Assembly (NCBI RefSeq): GCF_027359925.1
Contig: NZ_CP114767.1
Coordinates: forward strand, 3,348,001 to 3,412,000
DNA length: 64,000 bases
Reading direction: 5' to 3'
Source of the DNA: Hymenobacter canadensis
GTDB lineage: Bacteria; Bacteroidota; Bacteroidia; Cytophagales; Hymenobacteraceae
The translations under genes were made by a program, and so were the position numbers. The notes below the pieces were generated by a model, which did no database searches, had not been told where the DNA came from, and saw only the letters and a program-made list of their open reading frames with translations. Shown here piece by piece: positions 28,176 to 36,426 of the stretch (position 1 is the first letter of the stretch; each line of letters starts with the position of its first letter).

Positions 28176-28474
28176 ATGCTGTTGATCATTACTTTGGTGA
28201 ACTGCTGACGGTGACCGTTCAGCTTCTTATAGCCCTTGCGGCGCTTCTTCTTGAATACCAATACCTTGTCGCCCTTTACGTGCGCCAGAATGGTACCGGT
28301 TACGGCCACGTCCAACAGCGGCGAGCCGATGGTGATGGTTCCGTCGTTATCGGTGAGCATGGCTTTGCCCAGCTCCACACTGTCGCCGACGTTGCCAGCC
28401 AAACGGTGGGCGTATACAAATTTATTGGCTTCGACCTTAGTCTGCTTCCCGGCTATGTTGACAATTGCGTACAT
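28169..28474 (-). CDS. rplU: 50S ribosomal protein L21
   Basis: 101 residues, the standard length. It starts MYAIVNIAGKQTKVEANKFV; ILAHVKGDKVLVFKKKRRKG and YKKLNGHRQQFTKVMI are diagnostic of L21, which binds 23S rRNA. It is the first gene of the rplU-rpmA pair, read leftward and divergent from nrdB. The shared ~470-base intergenic region holds both promoters. Confidence 0.98.
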   Translation of the reverse strand: MYAIVNIAGKQTKVEANKFVYAHRLAGNVGDSVELGKAMLTDNDGTITIGSPLLDVAVTGTILAHVKGDKVLVFKKKRRKGYKKLNGHRQQFTKVMINSIG

Positions 28475-28626
28475 CGGCGTCTTCGCGGTTTCTGAAAAAT
28501 GGAAGGCAAAAGTAGAAGTATCGTTTTACAAATCCAAACCCTAACTCATTAAACATCATTACTCCACCACTCAGGCCACGTAGCGGCGGTTTGTCAAGGA
28601 ACGCGCCAGCGGGTACGCGAATAGGT

Positions 28627-28684
28627 TTTTTGTGGAAAACCACGATTGTCCACACGCAAATTGTGGAAAACTTTTCCACAATTT
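28627..28684. promoter_or_regulatory. 27-base perfect palindrome and DnaA-box-like sites upstream of nrdB
   Basis: AAATTGTGGAAAA C TTTTCCACAATTT (28658-28684) is a perfect 13+1+13 dyad. Two further related 9-mers lie just left of it: TGTGGAAAA (28631-28639) and TTGTCCACA (28646-28654). The half-site TGTGGAAAAC recurs before nrdA. The 9-mers are one mismatch from the DnaA box TTATCCACA. This is a likely operator for ribonucleotide reductase control. The rest of 28475-28944 shows no gene. Confidence 0.7.
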
Positions 28685-28944
28685 GGGATTTTCGGGCAGT
28701 TTTTGCCTCTTTTCGGGAATACAGGGCGCTGAACGTGATTATCTGGCAATGAAAATTTAACACGTAAAAAATGCCAGAGCAGTGTCTGGCAAGCCGGTCA
28801 AGGAGGGTATATTTGGTGCTCCAACCTGCCGCCGACCACCGCCAACAGCCCCGAACATTCTGGTTGGCCCGTTGGTTTCTGGCTTCCCGGCGCTGCCCCC
28901 GCCCGTGGGGCACTTAGATCCTTTCACCCGTATTGCTTTCAGCT

Positions 28945-29907
28945 ATGGAACCGTTGCTCACTGAGAATCCCAACCGATTTGTCCTCTTCCCCATCCAGCA
29001 CAACGACGTGTGGCAGATGTACAAGAAGGCGGAAGCCTCGTTCTGGACGGCCGAGGAAATTGACCTCTCCCAGGACCAGAAAGACTGGGAAGCCCTCAGC
29101 GACAACGAGCGGCACTTTATCAGCCACGTGCTGGCCTTCTTTGCAGCTTCCGACGGCATCGTGAACGAGAACCTGGCGGTGAACTTCATGCAGGAAGTGC
29201 AGATGGCTGAGGCCCGCTGCTTCTATGGCTTCCAGGTGATGATGGAAAACATCCACTCCGAAACCTACTCGCTGCTGATCGACACATATATCAAAGACCC
29301 CAAGCAGAAGGATTACCTCTTCAACGCCCTGGAAACGGTGCCGTGCGTGAAGAAGAAGGGCGACTGGGCCATCAAGTGGATCAACTCGGAGAACTTCACC
29401 GAGCGCCTAATTGCTTTTGCGGCGGTGGAAGGCATCTTCTTCTCGGGCTCGTTCTGCAGCATTTTCTGGCTGAAGAAGCGCGGCCTGATGCCCGGCCTCA
29501 CGTTCTCCAACGAGCTGATTTCCCGCGACGAAGGCCTACACTGCGACTTCGCCTGCCTGCTCTACAAAGACCACCTGCAGAACAAGCTGCCCGAAGCCCG
29601 CGTGCACGAAATCATCCAGGACGCCGTGCAGATTGAGCAGGAGTTCGTGACCGATGCGCTGCCCGTGAACCTGATTGGCATGAATGCCAAGACGATGAGC
29701 CAGTACATCGAGTTTGTGGCCGACCGCCTGCTGGAATCGTTGGGCTACAGCAAGATCTACGGCGCCTCCAATCCCTTCGACTTCATGGAAATGATTTCGC
29801 TGCAGGGCAAAACCAACTTCTTCGAGAAGCGTGTGGCCGAGTACCAGAAGGCCGGCGTGATGAGCGAGCGAACCGAAAACGCCTTCTCGCTGGACGAGGA
29901 CTTTTAA
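28945..29907 (+). CDS. nrdB: Ribonucleoside-diphosphate reductase class Ia, beta (R2) subunit
   Basis: 320 residues from ATG 28945 (a TTG four codons earlier is less likely). It forms the di-iron tyrosyl-radical subunit that supplies the radical to NrdA for dNTP synthesis. Visible: [60 protein letters not shown] (Glu ligand with EARCFYGFQ), [13 protein letters not shown] (Glu/His ligands) and [11 protein letters not shown]. The C-terminal tail NAFSLDEDF is the NrdA-docking peptide. It is followed by a terminator, and nrdA begins 370 bases later, so the two may be transcribed separately under shared operators. Confidence 0.97.
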   Translation: MEPLLTENPNRFVLFPIQHNDVWQMYKKAEASFWTAEEIDLSQDQKDWEALSDNERHFISHVLAFFAASDGIVNENLAVNFMQEVQMAEARCFYGFQVMMENIHSETYSLLIDTYIKDPKQKDYLFNALETVPCVKKKGDWAIKWINSENFTERLIAFAAVEGIFFSGSFCSIFWLKKRGLMPGLTFSNELISRDEGLHCDFACLLYKDHLQNKLPEARVHEIIQDAVQIEQEFVTDALPVNLIGMNAKTMSQYIEFVADRLLESLGYSKIYGASNPFDFMEMISLQGKTNFFEKRVAEYQKAGVMSERTENAFSLDEDF

Positions 29908-29923
29908 GCTTTTTTCACTCCGC

Positions 29924-29973
29924 GCAGAAAGCGTGTTCTCAGGAGCTGTTTGCTTCCGGGGACACGCTTTTTG
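29924..29973 (+). terminator. Terminator after nrdB
   Basis: GCAGAAAGCGTGT and ACACGCTTTTTGC pair around a ~25-base loop starting 17 bases after the nrdB stop, with a short U run. The remaining gap to nrdA (29974-30277) holds no gene, only a half-operator and a GGCTATATAGCC palindrome (30042-30053). Confidence 0.65.
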
Positions 29974-30100
29974 CTGCCCGTTCGGGCCCGGCCAATACCA
30001 ATTCTTTGCAATCCGCCAACCCCATTTTTGGGCGCCGGCCGAGGCTATATAGCCGCCACCGGATTCCGAAAAAGCCCCTGATCTGCATTGCGTTAGGCTT

Positions 30101-30115
30101 ATGTGGAAAACTTCT
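30101..30115 (+). promoter_or_regulatory. Half-site TGTGGAAAACTT upstream of nrdA
   Basis: TTATGTGGAAAACTTCTG repeats the TGTGGAAAACTT half of the large dyad before nrdB, 163-176 bases ahead of the nrdA ATG. Its presence at both nrd genes and nowhere else that I noticed in the window supports a shared regulator. Confidence 0.55.
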
Positions 30116-30277
30116 GAAAAGAAGGTTTGTCCTACAGCCCAGATAGAAATAACTTCCGCTATCAATGGATACCGCGCCGTTACGAGCGGGCCTCCTTCGA
30201 GCTGATTCCGACCTGCCGCCTCCCGTTGGAGCGGCTATGCCCATACCCCAACACTCCCCACATCAACTGCTACGCTT

Positions 30278-32659
30278 ATGTTGGTACTCAAACGCGACGG
30301 CCGCCGCGAATCCGTGAAGTTCGATAAGGTTACGGCCCGCATCGAGAAGCTTTGCTACGGTCTCAACCAGAACTTCATTTCCCCGATTGAGGTAGCCAAA
30401 AAGGTTATCGACGGTATCTACGATGGCGTGACCACCGTGGAGCTCGACAACCTGGCCGCTGAAACCGCTGCCTCGCTCACCACCAAGCACCCCGACTACG
30501 CCATCCTGGCCGCGCGCATTGCCGTGAGCAACCTGCACAAGGTCACCAGCAAGTCGTTCAGCAGCACCATGAAGCGGCTGCACACCTACGAGGACCCCAA
30601 GACCGGCGAAAACGCTTCCCTCGTGGCCCAGGACGTGTGGGAAATCGTGCACGCTCACGCCGCTACGCTGGATTCGGCCATCATCTACGACCGGGACTAT
30701 AACTACGACTACTTCGGCTTCAAGACGCTGGAGCGCAGCTACCTGCTCCGCTTGGATGGCAAGGTGGTGGAGCGGCCCCAGCACATGCTGATGCGCGTGG
30801 CCATTGGCATCCACAAGGAGGATATTGCCGCCGCCATTGAAACCTACGAGCTGATGAGCGAGCGGTGGTTCACGCACGCCACGCCTACGCTGTTCAACGC
30901 CGGCACGCCCAAGCCCCAGCTCAGCTCCTGCTTCCTGCTCACGATGAAGGACGACTCCATCGAGGGCATTTACGACACGCTGAAGAACTGTGCGTTGATT
31001 TCGCAGAGCGCCGGCGGGATTGGCCTGGCCGTGCACAATGTGCGCGCCACCGGCACCTACATCAAAGGCACCAACGGCACCTCCAACGGCCTCGTGCCCA
31101 TGTTGAAGGTGTTCAACGACACGGCCCGCTACGTGGACCAGGGCGGCGGCAAGCGCAAAGGCGCCTTCGCCATCTACCTGGAGCCCTGGCACGCCGACAT
31201 CATCGACTTCCTGGACCTCAAGAAAAACCACGGCAAGGAGGAGATGCGTGCCCGCGACCTGTTCTTCGCCCTCTGGACGCCCGACCTGTTCATGAAGCGC
31301 GTGGAGCAGAACGGCGACTGGACCCTGATGTGCCCCCACGAGTGCCCCGGCCTGGATACCACCTACGGTGAGGAGTTCGAGAAGCTCTACCAGAAGTATG
31401 AGCGCGAAGGCAAAGGCCGCCGCACCATGAAGGCCCAGGAGCTATGGTTCGCCATTCTGGAAAGCCAGACCGAGACCGGCACGCCCTACATGCTGTTCAA
31501 GGACGCCGCCAACAGCAAGAGCAACCAGAAAAACCTCGGCACCATCAAGAGCTCCAACCTCTGCACCGAGATTATGGAGTACACCGACGAGAACGAAATT
31601 GCCGTGTGCAACCTCGCCTCGCTGGCCCTCCCCCGCTACGTGCGCCCCGACGACGCCGGCAATCTGTTCTTCGACCATAAGAAGCTCTACGACGTTACGT
31701 ACCACGCCACGCTGAACCTGAACAAGGTTATCGACATCAATTACTACCCCGTGATTGAGGCCGAGCGCAGCAACCGCCGCCACCGCCCCATCGGGCTGGG
31801 CGTGCAAGGGCTGGCCGATACGTTCATTGCCCTGCGCATGCCGTTCGAGAGCGACGAAGCCAGCGGCCTGAACAAGGACATCTTCGAGACCATCTACTTC
31901 GCGGCCATGACGGCCTCCAAGGACCTGGCCATGCGCGACGGCCACTACGAAACCTTCCCGGGCTCGCCGCTGAGCGAAGGCAAATTCCAGTTCGACCTCT
32001 GGAACGTGCAGCCCGACTCCGGCCGCTGGGATTGGGACACACTGCGCGCCCAGGTGATGGAGCACGGCGTGCGCAACTCGCTGCTGGTAGCGCCCATGCC
32101 GACGGCCTCCACGGCCCAGATTCTGGGTAACAACGAGTCGTTTGAGCCCTACACCTCCAACATCTATGTGCGCCGCGTGCTGAGCGGCGAGTTCATGGTG
32201 GTGAACAAGCACCTGCTGAAAGACCTGGTGAAGCTGGGCCTGTGGAACGAGCAGATGAAGAACGCCATCATTGCCGCCAACGGCTCGGTGCAGGACATCC
32301 CCACCATCCCGCAGAACATCAAGGACCTGTACAAAACGGTGTGGGAGATTTCGCAGCGCCGCATCATTGATATGTCGGCCGACCGGGGCGCCTACATCTG
32401 CCAGAGCCAGAGCCTGAACCTGCACGTGCTGAACGTGAACTTCGGCAAGCTCACCAGCATGCACTTCCACTCGTGGAAGAAGGGCCTGAAAACCGGCATG
32501 TACTACCTGCGCACCAAAGCCGCCGCCGACGCCATCAAGTTCACGGTGCAGAAGCAAGCCGCCGAGACCCTGGAGCCGCTGAACGTATCGGCCCAGAACG
32601 CCTCCGACATGGCCTGCTCCCTGGATGATCCGGACGGCTGCGAGGCTTGCGGGTCGTAA
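30278..32659 (+). CDS. nrdA: Ribonucleoside-diphosphate reductase class Ia, alpha (R1) subunit
   Basis: 793 residues. The N-terminal ATP-cone ([20 protein letters not shown], residues 1-90) gives allosteric activity control. The catalytic domain has LSSCFLL (redox Cys), the glycyl-type loop [11 protein letters not shown] (Asn, Cys, Glu of the active site), [14 protein letters not shown] (second redox Cys) and the NTSTAQ-like [17 protein letters not shown]. The tail GCEACGS carries the shuttle cysteines. It reduces ribonucleotides with NrdB. The order nrdB-nrdA is reversed relative to E. coli. A 62-base palindrome follows the stop. Confidence 0.98.
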   Translation: MLVLKRDGRRESVKFDKVTARIEKLCYGLNQNFISPIEVAKKVIDGIYDGVTTVELDNLAAETAASLTTKHPDYAILAARIAVSNLHKVTSKSFSSTMKRLHTYEDPKTGENASLVAQDVWEIVHAHAATLDSAIIYDRDYNYDYFGFKTLERSYLLRLDGKVVERPQHMLMRVAIGIHKEDIAAAIETYELMSERWFTHATPTLFNAGTPKPQLSSCFLLTMKDDSIEGIYDTLKNCALISQSAGGIGLAVHNVRATGTYIKGTNGTSNGLVPMLKVFNDTARYVDQGGGKRKGAFAIYLEPWHADIIDFLDLKKNHGKEEMRARDLFFALWTPDLFMKRVEQNGDWTLMCPHECPGLDTTYGEEFEKLYQKYEREGKGRRTMKAQELWFAILESQTETGTPYMLFKDAANSKSNQKNLGTIKSSNLCTEIMEYTDENEIAVCNLASLALPRYVRPDDAGNLFFDHKKLYDVTYHATLNLNKVIDINYYPVIEAERSNRRHRPIGLGVQGLADTFIALRMPFESDEASGLNKDIFETIYFAAMTASKDLAMRDGHYETFPGSPLSEGKFQFDLWNVQPDSGRWDWDTLRAQVMEHGVRNSLLVAPMPTASTAQILGNNESFEPYTSNIYVRRVLSGEFMVVNKHLLKDLVKLGLWNEQMKNAIIAANGSVQDIPTIPQNIKDLYKTVWEISQRRIIDMSADRGAYICQSQSLNLHVLNVNFGKLTSMHFHSWKKGLKTGMYYLRTKAAADAIKFTVQKQAAETLEPLNVSAQNASDMACSLDDPDGCEACGS

Positions 32660-32661
32660 TA

Positions 32662-32723
32662 CTAAAACATTAGGAGTAGACTGGTATGCTAATTAGTTTA
32701 CCAATCTACTCCTAGCGTTTTAG
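32662..32723. terminator. Large imperfect palindrome after nrdA
   Basis: CTAAAACATTAGGAGTAGA, CTGGTA and their near-complement TACCA, ATCTACTCCTA, GCGTTTTAG form a ~25-base stem around a 12-base loop, directly after the nrdA stop codon. There is no clear U tract, so it is either an intrinsic-like terminator or a dispersed palindrome. Confidence 0.65.
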
Positions 32724-32950
32724 CAAGATGACAAAAAGCGTCACGGCTATTTTGTAACTTGTTGACGTGGATCTTACTCGCCATTCAACCCTATTGGGAG
32801 CCTATAGAAAGACGTAAAAATTAGCAAATCACAGCAGTCAGACATTTGCTGCGGGTGGGGCAAAAAGAAACCCAGTTGAGTTCGTACCTCAACTGGGCTC
32901 TAGACGGGATAGTCCTGGCTAGTATTCTTTTCTCCAAACTTCATATACCC

Positions 32951-33079
32951 ATGAAGCAGGCCGAAAAAGCCGACCACCCAGATTATGTTGAAGTGTTCAC
33001 CCCGTACATTACGATTAAAGGCGTGAGGCGCTATCGTAAAGACGGTAAGATGTGGCATTTCTACGCAAAGCGTAGATAG
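32951..33079 (+). CDS. Small hypothetical basic protein, 42 residues
   Basis: An ATG at 32951 opens MKQAEKADHPDYVEVFTPYI, then TIKGVRRYRKDGKMWHFYAK. The frame is open upstream to 32846, but this start gives a compact basic peptide with alternating hydrophobic residues suggestive of a small beta fold. GC is lower than in the rest of the window, and a good terminator follows the stop by ~15 bases, which supports a real transcript. Family not recognised. Confidence 0.5.
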   Translation: MKQAEKADHPDYVEVFTPYITIKGVRRYRKDGKMWHFYAKRR

Positions 33080-33094
33080 CTTCAACATAACCAA

Positions 33095-33124
33095 GAGGAG
33101 GTACCCTAAAGGGTATCTCCTTTT
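33095..33124 (+). terminator. Rho-independent terminator after the 42-residue ORF
   Basis: AGGAGGTACCC, loop TAAA, GGGTATCTCCTTTT: an 11-base stem with one G-T pair and a U4 tract. The following ~245 bases (33125-33369) are relatively AT-rich, contain a small hairpin (GGTGGAG...CTCCACT near 33260-33285), and show no gene. Confidence 0.8.
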
Positions 33125-33369
33125 CGGTTTTAGTTAAATGTATGCGGATTCATCGGATAAAGACAAACTGTATCGTAAAAAGTTATACAGATTGCTTATA
33201 AAGCACAATAAGTTTCCCATCTGGCGCGAGTGTACCACAGCCTAACCCATAACCAGCCCTTAGGTGGAGATTATACCTCCACTGCCGCAACGCGGCAAAC
33301 CGGCACCGCGCCGCCTGGAGAAATCCGGGCGGCGTCTTTCGTTTGGGCGGGGGCCGCTACCTTGCCGCC

Positions 33370-33795
33370 GTGCGCTACCCAACTGTTTCCACTCCCTCCT
33401 ACGCCTGGCCCCTTCGGCTGGTGGTGGCCATCTACGCCGCGTGCTTCCTGATTGGCACCTACACCCACGCGGCCAGCATTCTGCGGCGGGGGCTGCTGGC
33501 GTTTCCGGTGCCGGTGGGCATCGGGGTGTTCTGGGATGCCCTGACGCTGCTCGACCCGCTAGCGGCGGGGCTGGTCTGGTGGCGGCCGCGCATAGGCGTG
33601 CCGCTGGCGGCAGGCATTATGGCGGTGGATATCAGCGTGAACACCCACGTGTACCTGGCAGGCTACTTCGGGCCGGCAGTAGCGGGACTGGTGCCGCTGA
33701 GTTTGCTGGAGCAGGCGCTGTTTGGCGTGTTCGTGTTCGTGACGGCGCCGGCCATATACCGGCAGGTGGCGCGGCCGCATGCGCTGCCGGGCTAG
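33370..33795 (+). CDS. Small integral membrane protein, unknown function
   Basis: 141 residues from a GTG at 33370 (VRYPTVSTPSYAWPLRLV), chosen because a -7-like box TACCTTGC (33358-33365) ends five bases before it. Four hydrophobic segments are visible: LRLVVAIYAACFLIGTY, FPVPVGIGVFWDALTLLDPL, GVPLAAGIMAVDISVNTHVYL and LEQALFGVFVFVTAPAIY. It is an inner-membrane protein with short loops. A nine-codon longer start (33343) is possible. No family recognised. Confidence 0.65.
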   Translation: MRYPTVSTPSYAWPLRLVVAIYAACFLIGTYTHAASILRRGLLAFPVPVGIGVFWDALTLLDPLAAGLVWWRPRIGVPLAAGIMAVDISVNTHVYLAGYFGPAVAGLVPLSLLEQALFGVFVFVTAPAIYRQVARPHALPG

Positions 33796-33889
33796 CAGGT
33801 ATACCCGGCCGGCGCGGCCGCTTGCCGAAGCGGTACGTATAAGGCCGTTTCGGGCGAGGCTGCTGTGCCCGCTCTTACTCTGCTTTACG

Positions 33890-34576
33890 ATGAAACCGCA
33901 CGTAATCTGCCACATGATGAGCTCCCTCGATGGGCGCATCATCCTCAGCCGCTGGGGCGCCAAACCCAACACCCAGGAGTACGAAACTACCGCCGCCACC
34001 TTCGGGGCCGATGCCTGGCTGGTGGGCCGCGTCACGATGGAAAAGGACTTCACCGACGGCCTCGCCCCCGACCTGCAGCCCGCCCCCGAGCCCCTGCCCC
34101 GCACCGACTACGTGGCCGAACACGGCGCCACCTCGTTTGCGGTGGCAATAGATGCACACGGCAAGCTGGGCTGGGAGTCGGCCGCCATCGACGACGACCA
34201 CGTCATCAGTGTCCTCACCGAGCAGGTCAGCGACGAGTATCTGGCCTATTTGCGCCGGGTGGGCGTATCGTACGTGTTCGGCGGGGCCCAGGAGCTGGAT
34301 CTGGCGCTGGTGCTGGACAAGCTGGGGGAGCTGTTTCCCATCAAAACGCTGCTGCTGGAAGGCGGCGGCCACGTCAACGGCTCCTTGCTGCGCGCCGGCC
34401 TGATAGACGAGCTGAGCCTCCTGCACTACCCGGTGGTGGACGGCGCGGCCTCCTCGCCCACCATGTTCGAGCAGGGCGAGCAGCCCGGCCCACCCCGGCA
34501 GTTTGCGCTACTGAGCGTGGAGCAGCGTCCCGGTGGCATTCTGTGGCTGCGCTACAAAGCCGGCCCGGCCGGGTAA
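33890..34576 (+). CDS. RibD C-terminal (DHFR-like) domain reductase
   Basis: 228 residues from ATG 33890 (MKPHVICHMMSSLDGRIILS). The RibD_C fold is evident from SSLDGRI, DAWLVGRVTMEKDF, GVSYVFGGAQELDLALVLDK, LLLEGGGHVNGSLLRAGLID and ELSLLHYPVVDG. It lacks the RibD deaminase domain, so it is a stand-alone NADPH-dependent reductase of the type found near riboflavin-like or pterin-like chemistry; the substrate is unknown. Single gene, followed by a GC-rich hairpin. Confidence 0.88.
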   Translation: MKPHVICHMMSSLDGRIILSRWGAKPNTQEYETTAATFGADAWLVGRVTMEKDFTDGLAPDLQPAPEPLPRTDYVAEHGATSFAVAIDAHGKLGWESAAIDDDHVISVLTEQVSDEYLAYLRRVGVSYVFGGAQELDLALVLDKLGELFPIKTLLLEGGGHVNGSLLRAGLIDELSLLHYPVVDGAASSPTMFEQGEQPGPPRQFALLSVEQRPGGILWLRYKAGPAG

Positions 34577-34622
34577 GCCCCCTGGCGCAAATCTGGCGCC
34601 GCGCAGCCCGTGTCAAACCGAA

Positions 34623-34652
34623 AACGCCGCCTGGAGCAATCTGGGCGGCGTT
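34623..34652 (+). terminator. Hairpin after the RibD-like gene
   Basis: AACGCCGCC, loop TGGAGCAATCTG, GGCGGCGTT: a 9-base GC-rich stem, 47 bases after the stop. A closely similar hairpin (GCCGCCTGGAGAAATCCGGGCGGC) lies at 33310-33333. Confidence 0.55.
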
Positions 34653-34815
34653 GTTGGGAAAGTAGTCGGCGGGCAGCCAGCGGGTGGGTGCGGCATTGTT
34701 GCGGGTGCAGCGGCGGATGTTCTGCAGCCAGCGCCGGGAGTTCCAGTGCGGCTGAGCGGCGGCCACAGCCTGTACGCTCCCCGGGCGGCGGCACTGCCTG
34801 CGGCGGCACCTTGGC
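34653..34815 (-). pseudogene. Possible degraded coding segment
   Basis: One minus-strand frame has normal GC3 codon use and protein-like content (AAQPHWNSRRWLQNIRRCTR, then NNAAPTRWLPADYFPNNAAQ) but no plausible start and an upstream frame break. It may be the remnant of a gene. The rest of 34577-34869 shows nothing convincing. Confidence 0.25.
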
Positions 34816-34869
34816 ACAAACCGTCCTCGTTGCCCTTAGCCCGCCGGCCGTGCCATTGCACCGGGCGCG

Positions 34870-35193
34870 CTAGGGTCGGCGGCGAGCTGGTGCTTTCGGC
34901 GCCGGGCGCTGGGCCGGCTCCTCTACCCGCCCTGAATCGAGCGGGCCGACGGTAACGTTGCCGCTGGGCATGGCCGGCAGCGGCAGCGCGCCGTTGGGCC
35001 GCACCTGCGAAGGAATGGGCAATGGCTGAGCATTGCGCTGGCTGGCCCCGGTAGGCAGCGTTACGCCCGGCAACGGGCTGACCCGCTCGGTGAGCTTGCG
35101 TTGGGTGGACGTGGAAGGGGCGCGGTTCTGGGCCACGGCGGTGGTACCCGCCAACAGGGCCAGCAGTAAAGCAATAGGGAGCGAACGAAGCAT
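34870..35193 (-). CDS. Small secreted Pro-rich protein
   Basis: 107 residues from ATG at complement 35191-35193, giving the signal peptide MLRSLPIALLLALLAGTTAV cleaved near AVAQ. The mature part is low complexity, rich in Pro, Arg and Ser (VSPLPGVTLPTGASQRN, PLPIPSQVRPNGALPLPAMP) and ends in a basic APKAPARRRP tail. It is probably an unstructured periplasmic or surface protein. It lies tail to head with another small secreted basic protein on the same strand. Confidence 0.6.
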   Translation of the reverse strand: MLRSLPIALLLALLAGTTAVAQNRAPSTSTQRKLTERVSPLPGVTLPTGASQRNAQPLPIPSQVRPNGALPLPAMPSGNVTVGPLDSGRVEEPAQRPAPKAPARRRP

Positions 35194-35291
35194 AGCAGCA
35201 CTAGGAAAACGGTACGTCCCTGTATACGGCACCGTCCGGCGGATGGCGGCCAGCCGGCTGCATTTCGCCTGTGGCAGCCGGGCCATCACGC

Positions 35292-35328
35292 AAACGGCCG
35301 CTTTCCCGGGGAGGAAAAGCGGCCGTTT
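35292..35328. terminator. Bidirectional terminator hairpin
   Basis: AAACGGCCGCTTT and AAAAGCGGCCGTTT pair around CCCGGGGAGG. This is a strong stem, 25 bases downstream of the 35353-35667 gene on the minus strand. Confidence 0.8.
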
Positions 35329-35352
35329 GGGCACTTGCGGTACTGGTGCGGG

Positions 35353-35667
35353 CTACTGGCGCGGCGGCATGGTGCCGGTTGGCGCGTCCACCTGAATCCG
35401 GCCCTTAGGCGCGGTGGCTCTCTGCTTGGTTTTGCGGGCGGCTTTGCGGCGGGCGGCGCGGCGGCGGAAGAAGCCCAGGCGGCGCTTTTTACTGCGGCTG
35501 TTGCCGCGGTAGCGCTTGTAGTTGGGGCGCGGAATGACGGTAACGGCATCCGTTTCGGAAGCGGCGGCTTCCGTGAGGGCGGCCTCGGGGCCAGCGGCGG
35601 CCAGCGTGGTGGCGGGCTCCAGCAGCACCATGAGGGCGCACAGAAGCAATAGTATTATTTTAGACAT
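35353..35667 (-). CDS. Small secreted basic protein
   Basis: 104 residues from ATG at complement 35665-35667; the signal peptide MSKIILLLLCALMVLLEPAT ends near LAAAG. The mature part changes from an Ala/Glu-rich segment (PEAALTEAAASETDAV) to a very basic one (NYKRYRGNSRSKKRRLGFFR, then RRAARRKAARKTKQR). It could bind nucleic acid, LPS or peptidoglycan; nothing identifies which. A terminator follows. Confidence 0.6.
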   Translation of the reverse strand: MSKIILLLLCALMVLLEPATTLAAAGPEAALTEAAASETDAVTVIPRPNYKRYRGNSRSKKRRLGFFRRRAARRKAARKTKQRATAPKGRIQVDAPTGTMPPRQ

Positions 35668-35853
35668 GGACCGAAGAAAAAAAGGTAAAACAGGCAGCAT
35701 TTGGGCCGTTAAAGCACTTATAAACAATGCCTGTACGTCCTCTGTATCAAAGATAATGGCTATAATCGAGCCAATATTACGTTTACCCTCAATATGCAAC
35801 AGGATACCTGAAAATTGCCTTTTTCAGCGGCCACTACTTTTCTGCCTGTTTCT

Positions 35854-36267
35854 CTAGCTGCGCGAGGTCAGCCACCGGACTGCCTCGCCTTCGTCGATGA
35901 ACTGATTGAGCGAGCAGTAGTCGCCGTGGGTGTAGGGCAGCGGCGGCAGGGTGTCGTCCTGCACGTCGTCGGCCTGGTAGGGCGCAATCAGGAACGCCAG
36001 GTACACGTGCGCGTTGAGGTGGCGGCGCAGCGTGGGGTAAAACTCGGTGGTCAGCCAGTGCACGTCCTGGGCATCTACCTGCAGGCGGCGGCGCGAGTCA
36101 ATCAGCCAGCGGGTGCAGCTGCCGCAGGAAGCGGCGTAGTGCAGCATGGCCTGGTAGCCGGCGCGCAGCTCGCCCGATTCCGCCGGCCGGGTCCAGCGGG
36201 CGGCCACAATGCCCAGGTCGGGGCGGTGGCTGAGGTGGAGGAAATCAGTTAGCGTGGTTGGCGTCAT
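35854..36267 (-). CDS. STAS-like protein of a local three-member family (copy 1)
   Basis: 137 residues from ATG at complement 36265-36267 (MTPTTLTDFLHLSHRPDLGI). Shared blocks with 43157-43579 and 47920-48348: RPDL followed by ARW, GYQAMLHYAASCGSCTRWLI, DSRRRLQVDAQDVHWL, HVYLAFLIAP, and C-terminal FIDEGEAVRWL. The pattern resembles the SpoIIAA/STAS-like fold of Cytophagales hypothetical proteins (beta strand ending WLID, then RRR). It is probably cytoplasmic; function unknown. All three copies are on the same strand. Confidence 0.75.
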   Translation of the reverse strand: MTPTTLTDFLHLSHRPDLGIVAARWTRPAESGELRAGYQAMLHYAASCGSCTRWLIDSRRRLQVDAQDVHWLTTEFYPTLRRHLNAHVYLAFLIAPYQADDVQDDTLPPLPYTHGDYCSLNQFIDEGEAVRWLTSRS

Positions 36268-36367
36268 GCAAACAGGAGTAGGTGGCAGGCCAGGAAAGAG
36301 TGCAGTGCTACCGATACGCACCATCGGCGCTTAGCGTTGGCTGCCGGTAGCAGCAGCCCCCGTAAAC

Positions 36368-36410
36368 GCTGCTGCCCGGCTCACTCCTGGGGAGGAAGCC
36401 GGGCAGCAGC
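36368..36410. terminator. Terminator downstream of the M56 peptidase gene
   Basis: GCTGCTGCCCGGCT and AGCCGGGCAGCAGC are perfect 14-base complements around a 15-base loop, 17 bases after the M56 stop on the minus strand. Confidence 0.8.
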
Positions 36411-36426
36411 AGACTCTCGCCTCGGG

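Noticed and set aside
28627..28684. Cluster of DnaA-box-like sequences as a replication origin
   Set aside because: Only four near-matches, no adjacent AT-rich unwinding region or dnaA/dnaN genes; recurrence before nrdA fits an operator better.
34610..34873. 87-codon plus-strand ORF after the RibD-like gene
   Set aside because: Ser/Arg/Cys/Gly-rich translation with no folded pattern; the minus strand looks slightly more coding.
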